From assembly GCA_012839395.1 (NCBI GenBank), contig DUNJ01000045.1, positions 1-5,924 of the forward strand: DNA of 5,924 bases. Reading direction: 5' to 3'. The DNA comes from Tepidimicrobium sp. GTDB lineage: Bacteria > Bacillota > Clostridia > Tissierellales > Tepidimicrobiaceae. A program made the translations under genes and the position numbers. The notes under the pieces are model-generated. The model was given only the letters and a program-made list of their open reading frames with translations. It had not been told where the DNA came from and ran no database searches. Below, piece by piece: positions 1 through 5,168 of the stretch; position 1 is the first letter of the stretch; each line of letters begins with the position of its first letter.

Positions 1-1
1 A

Positions 2-148
2 TGCCCTATGCTCATCCCACATGAAGCAAAGGCTTTGGCCTTGACAGGCTATAAACTTATAAGGAATCTGAAGCTATTAAAGGCCGTTGTGTCGGAATTT
101 GAGGGAAGGAAAGGGGGAACTGATTATATACCAATAATAACCGATTAG
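2..148 (+). CDS. C-terminal end of an unrecognised protein (5' partial)
   Basis: An open frame enters from the left edge and ends at TAG (146-148), giving 48 residues. The other two forward frames close early: TGA at 22-24 in frame 1, and TGA at 40-42 in frame 3. Codon choice (ATA, AGG, AAG, GCC) matches the genes downstream, so I take it as real coding sequence. The visible peptide begins CPMLIPHEAKALALTGYK and continues with a basic helical stretch (KLIRNLKLLKAV), ending in a short acidic/hydrophobic tail. I do not recognise the family and assign no function. It is followed after 64 bp by the transporter, on the same strand and with no terminator visible between them, so the two may share a transcript. 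Confidence 0.6.
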   Translation, partial: CPMLIPHEAKALALTGYKLIRNLKLLKAVVSEFEGRKGGTDYIPIITD

Positions 149-157
149 GCCATATAG

Positions 158-182
158 CATCAGATAATATCATCAGATAATA
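158..182. repeat. Tandem 12-bp direct repeat upstream of the transporter
   Basis: The 12-mer CATCAGATAATA occurs at 158-169 and again at 171-182, exactly in register at a 13-bp period. It lies in the 64-bp gap between the upstream partial gene and the transporter, ending about 17 bp before the ribosome binding site. Each copy contains GATAAT, which resembles a -10 box, but I see no convincing -35 partner. It could be a paired regulator site or simple replication slippage; the sequence does not decide. Confidence 0.5.
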
Positions 183-212
183 CAAAATATCCTAATTGAA
201 GGGGGAAAAGTT

Positions 213-1511
213 ATGACAGATAAGGCAAAAATGGATACGTTAAATGACAGGGTGGTCAACGGTTGGAATCCACCAAGCGACAGGTTTATAGACAAGTTTA
301 AGTATGTATTAATAGGGGTTGGACCAACCGCACTGGCAGCGGGGATGTCCATGGGGCCAGGCTCCATAAACTCCACTCTACAATTGGGAGCTTATGCTGG
401 ATACTCCCAAGCTTATCTAATACTACTTGCAGCATTATTTACAGGCCTATCTAGCTATGTCACCAACTATATAATGATAGGTTCCCATGAGCCGGGCGAG
501 CCTGCTATGACGGCTATTCAGCTATACAGAAAGCAACTAGGCAAGCCTATTACACTGCTGATATCGGTTCCAGTTTCGGTGGCATTTTGGTTTATAATAC
601 TTAGCCAAAGTATGCTGCTAGGAGCAGTTATAAATGCATTGATTCCTGCAATACCTGTAAATGTTGCCGTTCTATTAGGTGGACCATTACTTGCGTTTAT
701 ATTTGCAAGGGATTTTGATGGATTGAAAAAACTATTTTCAGCGGCTGCAGGTTTACTTACTTTGATCTTCTTTATAAATGCCTTAATAATAAAGCCAGAT
801 TTTGTGGCGCTATTTAAGGGCTTCATACCTTCGTTGCCAGAACCAGGCCCAGCAAGTATAGCTTGGGGTGGAGTAGTTGGAGGATCAGTAGTTGGAGGGG
901 TATATATTGCCCATTCCTTTGCACAGCGTAATATGGGCTTTACAGAGACCAAGCATTTGAAATTGATCAAATGGGACGTAGTTGTAATGTATATACTATT
1001 CTTCGTGTGGAGTATAGGTATATTTATATCAGGTGCTCAAGTATTGAATCCAGCAGGTATTGAAATAGATAACATATTACAAGCAGCCATGGCATTAGAA
1101 CCTGTTGCTGGAAGCTTTGCAAAGAACTTTATGCTAATTGGAATTCTTGGCTCTTTGATAACATGTATAGGTGGAATGTCTACCATAAATACCTATATAG
1201 CTACTGATATACTTGGTGGGGAGCCAGATTTTGACAAGAACAATAAGATGAAATATGGCATAATAGCACATTGCTTGCTAGTATCATTTGGTATAGTGTT
1301 TTCAAAGATAGCTCCTGTAAAACTGGTAGTATATACCTTGGCAATTAACACAGTTTGTGGTCCATTGGTTTGCTTAGCATCCCTATATATGCTATGCAAG
1401 AAAGGGGTAATGAAGATAGAATCACCTCTTTGGATGAAGGGAGTAGTTTTGGTAGTATTTATATTAAATTGCTATGCGGTATACAACACAGCGGTAGGGC
1501 TATTTGGATAA
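213..1511 (+). CDS. Nramp-superfamily (LeuT-fold) transporter with altered metal-site residues
   Basis: A 432-residue, strongly hydrophobic inner-membrane protein. I count about 11 membrane segments (roughly 31-50, 63-90, 112-140, 148-166, 173-193, 216-236, 256-276, 301-330, 347-364, 369-395, 408-430), the usual bacterial Nramp number and length. The Nramp signature regions are recognisable but changed. The TM1 motif DPGN reads GPGS (48-51), followed by an Nramp-like LGAYAGYS. The TM6 motif A-x-x-M-P-H reads G-V-Y-I-A-H (229-234), keeping only His234. By eye all four canonical metal-ligand positions differ (Asp to Gly48, Asn to Ser51, Ala to Gly229, Met to Ile232). Family membership is moderately certain. 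The substrate is unknown, and classical Mn2+/Fe2+ transport is unlikely. Context beside an Lrp regulator and a 2-oxoacid oxidoreductase suggests an amino acid or organic acid (inference), though another cation such as Mg2+ remains possible. The start is supported by an AAGGGGGAA ribosome binding site at 199-207. An intrinsic terminator follows the stop. Confidence 0.7.
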   Translation: MTDKAKMDTLNDRVVNGWNPPSDRFIDKFKYVLIGVGPTALAAGMSMGPGSINSTLQLGAYAGYSQAYLILLAALFTGLSSYVTNYIMIGSHEPGEPAMTAIQLYRKQLGKPITLLISVPVSVAFWFIILSQSMLLGAVINALIPAIPVNVAVLLGGPLLAFIFARDFDGLKKLFSAAAGLLTLIFFINALIIKPDFVALFKGFIPSLPEPGPASIAWGGVVGGSVVGGVYIAHSFAQRNMGFTETKHLKLIKWDVVVMYILFFVWSIGIFISGAQVLNPAGIEIDNILQAAMALEPVAGSFAKNFMLIGILGSLITCIGGMSTINTYIATDILGGEPDFDKNNKMKYGIIAHCLLVSFGIVFSKIAPVKLVVYTLAINTVCGPLVCLASLYMLCKKGVMKIESPLWMKGVVLVVFILNCYAVYNTAVGLFG

Positions 1512-1537
1512 TAAGTTGATTAGTTTTTAATTTTAAT

Positions 1538-1590
1538 AAAAAGGTCAGAGGTCACTCCCCTAGTGGTGGGTGGCGTTTGGCCTTTTTATT
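1538..1590 (+). terminator. Rho-independent terminator after the transporter
   Basis: The 5' arm begins AAAAAGGTC (1538-1546) and pairs with GGCCTTTTT (1579-1587), allowing one G-U pair. Pairing continues inwards imperfectly, GTCACTC against GGGTGGC with G-U pairs, around a small loop near TAGT (1561-1564). The 3' arm ends in a run of five T followed by ATT. It lies 26 bp past the transporter stop and separates the transporter transcript from the downstream operon. Confidence 0.85.
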
Positions 1591-1751
1591 CTCTAAAAAG
1601 ATAAACTTTTATTACTTTACAACCGAATTATTTACTTTAGCTCAAGATAACATTCAACCACAAGGGTGGTAAAAAGGATTAAAAAAAATACAATGATAAG
1701 AATCATATAAAATATAACTACGCTTAATAAACAAAAAAGCCAAGATGCTTA
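1591..1751. other. AT-rich non-coding stretch upstream of the regulator promoter
   Basis: I see no gene here on either strand: reading frames are short and lack ribosome binding sites. The stretch is markedly AT-rich, with an A8 run near 1680 and a TATAAAATATAA block at 1705-1716. A small AAGC/GCTT dyad (1737-1740 with 1747-1750) sits just upstream of the predicted -35 box. Such regions often hold operators of Lrp-type proteins, but no defined site can be named from sequence alone. Confidence 0.4.
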
Positions 1752-1781
1752 TTGAAATGTTGTATTGGGATATGCTAATAT
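1752..1781 (+). promoter_or_regulatory. Candidate extended -10 promoter for the regulator-oxidoreductase operon
   Basis: TTGAAA (1752-1757) resembles the -35 box. After an 18-bp spacer comes TAATAT (1776-1781) as the -10 box, preceded by TG at 1773-1774, which gives the extended TGn-10 form common in Gram-positive bacteria. The predicted start near 1788 would leave a leader of about 48 nt before the regulator's ATG. It is the best sigma-A-type match I see between the terminator and the gene, found by eye only. Confidence 0.45.
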
Positions 1782-1835
1782 AGACTGGGATTGGGGAATT
1801 CATATTATAGGATTATAAATACTGGAGGATGAAAA

Positions 1836-2294
1836 ATGTCTAAAAATAAAAAGGTAGATGCTATAGATAGAAAGATACTGAAGCTGTTGATGGAGGATGC
1901 CAGGATGTCCTATGCAGAGATAGGGCGTAAGGTTCATATGTCTAGGGTGGCTGTTAGGGATCGTATTAAACAGATGGAGGACAACGGTATCATACATCAG
2001 TATTGTGCAGTGGTAGATAGGGCCGCCCTTGGGTTTAAATTAGCGGTATTTTTGGAGATAGAGGTACTACCTAGTGAGATAGATAAGGTGGCCTTGGAAA
2101 TATCCAAAATGGACGAGGTATTCATAGTCTATCAGATGACAGGTCCCACCGTATTACACGTCCATATCTTTATAGATAGCAACGATAAACTTTCAGAATT
2201 TTTAAACAAGAAAATATATCCCTTAAAGGGGATTACTAGAACATCGGTATATATGCTTTTAAGGGATTACAAGACAAACCTATCCATTAAATGA
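1836..2294 (+). CDS. Lrp/AsnC-family transcriptional regulator
   Basis: A 152-residue protein, the normal length for the family, acting as a cytoplasmic DNA-binding oligomer. Residues 8-62 form the AsnC-type winged helix-turn-helix: DAIDRKILKLLMEDAR, then SYAEIGRKVHMS and the recognition helix RVAVRDRIKQMEDNGII. Residues 69-149 form the RAM effector/oligomerisation domain (beta strand AVFLEIEV, then MTGPTVLHVHIF, and LKGITRTSVYML near the end). Lrp-family proteins usually sense amino acids and often regulate their own operon. The GD.DYLL-type segment that contributes to effector binding in typical Lrp proteins reads GPTVLHV here (103-109), lacking the acidic residues, so the ligand may differ. 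A GGAGG site at 1824-1828 sets the start. It is first in a run of co-directional genes; the 47-bp gap to the gamma subunit shows no terminator, so it probably controls the oxidoreductase genes and possibly the transporter. Confidence 0.9.
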   Translation: MSKNKKVDAIDRKILKLLMEDARMSYAEIGRKVHMSRVAVRDRIKQMEDNGIIHQYCAVVDRAALGFKLAVFLEIEVLPSEIDKVALEISKMDEVFIVYQMTGPTVLHVHIFIDSNDKLSEFLNKKIYPLKGITRTSVYMLLRDYKTNLSIK

Positions 2295-2341
2295 TATAGC
2301 CTAATATATCAAATATCATCCATAGTAGAGGAGGAATTATT

Positions 2342-2896
2342 ATGACGGAGAAGGAGTTTAGGATTTTAAGCAGAGGGGGCCAAGGAGCGGTAACAGCAGC
2401 CCATATACTGGTGGAAGCCGCTGTTTTAAGTGATAAGTATGCCCAAGCCGTACCCAACTTTGGCCAGGAGAGAAAGGGTGCCCCTGTCTATACCTTTGCT
2501 AGATTATCCGACAAACCAATCGAGAGCCATACCTATGTCTATAACCCAGATATAGTGGTAATGTTCGATTCCTTTCTGATGGAACTAGGAATAGATCCGT
2601 TGGAAGGGATAGGGGAAGATTCCATATTGATTATAAATGACAGAGAATTGCCCCATGGCATTAGAGATAGCTTTAAGAAGGTGGGCTTGGTTGATGCTTG
2701 GAGTATAACCCACGAGGTAATTGGAAATGTACCCCCAAACGCTGCTATGTTGGGAGCTATTGCCAAGACTACTGGCCTATTGGATATAGAGAGCATAATG
2801 GAGGCCATAGTAAATGTGATGGGAGAAAAAATAGGCCAGGTAAATGCTAAATGCGCAAAAACAGCTTATGAAAGGACTGTTGTTTATGAAGGATAA
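2342..2896 (+). CDS. 2-oxoacid:ferredoxin oxidoreductase, gamma subunit
   Basis: A 184-residue cytoplasmic subunit of a POR/VOR-type enzyme, which converts a 2-oxoacid and CoA to acyl-CoA and CO2 while reducing ferredoxin. In this family the gamma domain contributes to CoA binding. Family signatures are clear: RGGQGAVTAAHILVEAA (11-27), YAQAVPNFGQERKGAPV (33-49) and the YNPDIVVMFD stretch (67-76). Its length is normal for a stand-alone gamma subunit. A strong GAGGAGG site (2328-2334) lies 7 nt before the ATG. The gene order gamma-delta-alpha-beta, with separate polypeptides, is that of the archaeal-type four-subunit enzymes found in many anaerobic bacteria. The 3' end overlaps the delta start by 11 bp. 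Pyruvate, branched-chain 2-oxoacids or aryl 2-oxoacids are all possible substrates, so no gene symbol is given. Confidence 0.92.
   Translation: MTEKEFRILSRGGQGAVTAAHILVEAAVLSDKYAQAVPNFGQERKGAPVYTFARLSDKPIESHTYVYNPDIVVMFDSFLMELGIDPLEGIGEDSILIINDRELPHGIRDSFKKVGLVDAWSITHEVIGNVPPNAAMLGAIAKTTGLLDIESIMEAIVNVMGEKIGQVNAKCAKTAYERTVVYEG
2871..2876 (+). promoter_or_regulatory. Ribosome binding site that decides the delta-subunit start
   Basis: AAAGGA lies inside the gamma coding sequence, 9 nt before the ATG at 2886. An in-frame ATG at 2844 also exists, but it would force a 53-bp overlap with gamma, add 14 residues unlike any delta N-terminus I know, and has no good Shine-Dalgarno sequence at the usual spacing. 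The 2886 start is therefore preferred. Confidence 0.6.
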
Positions 2897-3131
2897 AGTG
2901 GGGATATTTGCAACGGATGTATCCGATACGAAGACGGGGACTTGGAGGTTGGCCAAGCCTATTGTAAATGAAAATTGCAAGGTTTGTGGTATCTGTTCCA
3001 AGTATTGTCCAGGATTGTTAATAGAGATGGAGGATATTGCAGCTATAGATTATGAATATTGTAAGGGATGTGGAATATGTGAAGTGGTATGTCCCTTCAA
3101 AGCGATATTGATGGTAGAGGAGGCGGAATGA
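2886..3131 (+). CDS. 2-oxoacid:ferredoxin oxidoreductase, delta subunit (2[4Fe-4S] ferredoxin)
   Basis: An 81-residue subunit with the TGTWRLAKPIV entry segment typical of POR/VOR delta chains, then two complete cluster motifs. CKVCGICSKYCP has Cys at 31, 34, 37 and 41; CKGCGICEVVCP has Cys at 59, 62, 65 and 69. In the family these two [4Fe-4S] clusters carry electrons from the cluster near TPP to free ferredoxin. The acidic C-terminus (EEAE) is usual. The start at 2886 overlaps the gamma stop by 11 bp, which suggests translational coupling; a longer form from 2844 (95 residues) is possible but less likely. The stop is separated from the alpha-subunit ATG by a single base. Confidence 0.9.
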   Translation: MKDKVGIFATDVSDTKTGTWRLAKPIVNENCKVCGICSKYCPGLLIEMEDIAAIDYEYCKGCGICEVVCPFKAILMVEEAE

Positions 3132-3132
3132 T

Positions 3133-4314
3133 ATGGATAAAAAGGTAGCAATCGACGGTAATAGTGCCATTGCTGAAGGGGTTAGGTTAGCAAGAGCCCA
3201 GGTAGTTGCAGCATATCCGATTACCCCTCAAACTCCAATGGTTGAAAGGGTTGCCGATTTTATAGATGAGGGTAGGTTGGATGCTAAATATATTGCGGTA
3301 GAATCGGAACACTCAGCATTATCAGCGGTGGTGGGAGCTGCATTAATGGGCACCAGGACCTTTACAGCTACGGCTGGTGCAGGCTTGGCATTGATGCATG
3401 AGATAGTAGGAGTAGCGGCGGGAAATAGACTGCCTATAGTTATGGGAATAGCCAATAGGGCTCTTCCAAGCCCTTGGTCATTACAGGTGGATCATTCTGA
3501 CACCATGGCGGAGAAGGATATGGGTTGGATACAGCTATATGCTTCCAATTGTCAAGAAGCCTTGGACTATACCCTACTTGCCTATAGGATCGGTGAAGAG
3601 GTGAGGCTGCCTGTAATGGTATGTATAGATGGATTCTTCCTAACCCACACAACTGAGGTAGCAGAATTACCAGATCAGGAAAAGGTGGATAGGTTTTTAC
3701 CAGCCTATGATAGGGGAGATGTGTATTTGGACCCGGACAATCCTATGACTATAAATCAGCTCAATTCGGCAGAAACCTTTACCGAACTACGATATGCTCA
3801 TAACCAGGCATTGAATGAGGTTATAAATCTATTTCCTAAGATAGCTGAAGAGTTTAAGGATATATTTGGTAGGCAGCATAGCCTGTGCAGAGATTTTGAA
3901 TGTGAAGACGCAGATGTGGTAGTGGTAACCCTGGGCTCTTCATCTGGAACCGCTCGAAAGGTAGTTCAAAGGATGCGAGCCAATGGGATGAAGGCAGGAG
4001 CCCTGCAGGTATCATGCTTTAGGCCCTTCCCCAAGGAAGATGTAATAGGGAAGCTAAAGGGTGCCAAGTCGGTGGCGGTAATAGATAGATCGTGGGCATT
4101 GGGAACAGATGGGCCATTATCCCAGGAGATAAAGTCGGCCTTCCATAGCGCAGGGATAGATATACCCATATATAACTTTGTTGCAGGCCTTGGAGGAAGG
4201 GACTTAAATGAGAAAACCATTGAAAATGTGATACACAGTACGGTGGAGCTTGTAGAAAAGGATGAAAAAAGGCTTTACCCCATTTGGATAGACGTTAAAA
4301 AGGAGGTTATATGA
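3133..4314 (+). CDS. 2-oxoacid:ferredoxin oxidoreductase, alpha subunit
   Basis: A 393-residue alpha chain of normal length, carrying the pyrimidine-binding domain for TPP and the C-terminal transketolase-like domain. Visible landmarks are AAYPITPQTPMVE (26-38), VESEHSALSAVVGAAL (56-71), ANRALPSPW (107-115), DHSDTMAEKDMGWIQLY (120-136) and PVMVCIDGFFLTH (160-172). The C-terminal domain shows TLGSSSGTARKV (266-277), a CFRPFP turn (295-300) and GLGGRDL (352-358). By eye, Thr31 and Arg109 match the carboxylate-binding Thr and Arg of pyruvate:ferredoxin oxidoreductase, and Glu59 the glutamate that activates TPP, so the chain looks catalytically intact. The absence of an oxalate-oxidoreductase-like arginine in the YPITP motif argues against oxalate as substrate. 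A GAGGAGG site (3117-3123) inside the delta gene drives initiation; the TGA stop is one base before the beta ATG. The substrate among pyruvate, branched-chain and other 2-oxoacids is undecided. Confidence 0.93.
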   Translation: MDKKVAIDGNSAIAEGVRLARAQVVAAYPITPQTPMVERVADFIDEGRLDAKYIAVESEHSALSAVVGAALMGTRTFTATAGAGLALMHEIVGVAAGNRLPIVMGIANRALPSPWSLQVDHSDTMAEKDMGWIQLYASNCQEALDYTLLAYRIGEEVRLPVMVCIDGFFLTHTTEVAELPDQEKVDRFLPAYDRGDVYLDPDNPMTINQLNSAETFTELRYAHNQALNEVINLFPKIAEEFKDIFGRQHSLCRDFECEDADVVVVTLGSSSGTARKVVQRMRANGMKAGALQVSCFRPFPKEDVIGKLKGAKSVAVIDRSWALGTDGPLSQEIKSAFHSAGIDIPIYNFVAGLGGRDLNEKTIENVIHSTVELVEKDEKRLYPIWIDVKKEVI

Positions 4315-4315
4315 T

Positions 4316-5167
4316 ATGTCCGACCTTATATGTAAGGGAACAACTACTTGTGAAGGCTGCGGTATGGAATTGCTAGCAAGATCCATAGTGGAGGTGTTGG
4401 GTAAGAACACCATAGTGTTAACTCCACCAAGCTGTTCCGCAATACTTACTGGATTTGGGGATCAAACCTGTTGGAGAATACCGGCCTTTCAATCCAATTT
4501 AGAGAATATAGCCGCCTATTGCTCGGGCATATCCACCGCCTTGGAATATCAAAAAAGGGAAGATGTATATGTGGTAGCCCTTGCTGGAGACGGTGGAACG
4601 GTAGATATAGGCCTACAAGCCTTATCGGGAGCGGTGGAGAGAGGGCATAGGTTTATATACATATGCTATGATAACGAAGCCTATATGAATACGGGAATTC
4701 AAAGATCTGGCTCCACCCCAATAGGAGCGTGGACTACCACAACTCCAGGAGGTAAGGAAGAATCTAAGAAAAACATAGTGGAGATGTTAATGGCCCAGGG
4801 AATACCCTATATAGCCACAGCCTCCGTTGGGTATATAGATGATTTCAAGAGGAAATTGGATAAGGCTAAAGATGTAAATGGGCCAACATATATACACGTT
4901 TTATCACCGTGCCCACCGGGGTGGAGATATGAGGCCAGAGAGACCATTAAACTTGGCCGATTGGCAGTAGATACTAAGTTGTATCCATTGTTTGAGGCTA
5001 TAGATGGGGATATAAGGATTACGAAAAAAGTTTCCAAGGTTAAGGATATAGGGGAATATTTGAAGCTTCAAGGGCGTTTTAGAAATATTACAAAGGAGCA
5101 GATAAAATCCTTGGAAGTGGATGCTGCAAAATATTATGATAAGCTTGTTGAAATGGAGGTAGAATAG
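4316..5167 (+). CDS. 2-oxoacid:ferredoxin oxidoreductase, beta subunit (TPP-binding)
   Basis: A 283-residue TPP/Mg2+-binding subunit. The TPP motif begins GDGGTVDIGLQALSGAVERG (91-110) and continues to YDNEAYMNTGIQRSGSTP (118-135), the family's hallmark. Four cysteines are placed as for the proximal [4Fe-4S] cluster: Cys12 and Cys15 in CEGCG, Cys40 in PPSCS, and Cys199 in SPCPPGW. The 3- and 25-residue spacings of the first three match those I recall for D. africanus pyruvate:ferredoxin oxidoreductase. With the two clusters in delta this gives a complete three-cluster wire to ferredoxin. The C-terminal tail (about 215-283) is family-like and charged. Initiation uses AGGAGG (4301-4306) within the end of alpha. 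The TAG stop is one base before the ATG of the acyl-CoA synthetase, which points to coupled translation and a shared pathway. Confidence 0.94.
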   Translation: MSDLICKGTTTCEGCGMELLARSIVEVLGKNTIVLTPPSCSAILTGFGDQTCWRIPAFQSNLENIAAYCSGISTALEYQKREDVYVVALAGDGGTVDIGLQALSGAVERGHRFIYICYDNEAYMNTGIQRSGSTPIGAWTTTTPGGKEESKKNIVEMLMAQGIPYIATASVGYIDDFKRKLDKAKDVNGPTYIHVLSPCPPGWRYEARETIKLGRLAVDTKLYPLFEAIDGDIRITKKVSKVKDIGEYLKLQGRFRNITKEQIKSLEVDAAKYYDKLVEMEVE

Positions 5168-5168
5168 T

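Noticed and set aside
518..970. 150-codon open frame on the - strand inside the transporter gene
   Set aside because: It lies fully antisense to a clear membrane protein gene, has a Pro/Ser/Asn-rich composition typical of a reverse-strand shadow, and no recognisable domain.
1745..1783. 12-codon open frame (MLIEMLYWDMLI) that could be read as a Leu/Ile-rich leader peptide for attenuation
   Set aside because: It has no ribosome binding site, and it overlaps the predicted -35 and -10 boxes, so it would not be on the transcript. No terminator/antiterminator pair follows.
1591..1835. CRISPR, riboswitch, tRNA or mobile element in the intergenic region
   Set aside because: No repeat-spacer pattern, conserved riboswitch core, cloverleaf or terminal inverted repeats could be seen.
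2295..2341. Possible separate promoter or terminator between the regulator and the gamma subunit
   Set aside because: The 47-bp gap holds only a strong ribosome binding site and AT-rich sequence; no hairpin with a T run and no convincing -35/-10 pair was seen.
2844..2885. Longer start for the delta subunit (95 rather than 81 residues)
   Set aside because: It would overlap gamma by 53 bp, adds an N-terminus unlike delta subunits, and lacks a good ribosome binding site; the ATG at 2886 has AAAGGA at 9-nt spacing.
2342..5167. Indolepyruvate (IorAB), oxalate or single-chain pyruvate oxidoreductase as the identity of the enzyme
   Set aside because: IorA carries the TPP and ferredoxin domains in one long chain and single-chain enzymes are fused, whereas here there are four separate subunits. 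The alpha YPITP motif keeps the Thr and lacks the Arg expected for oxalate oxidoreductase.
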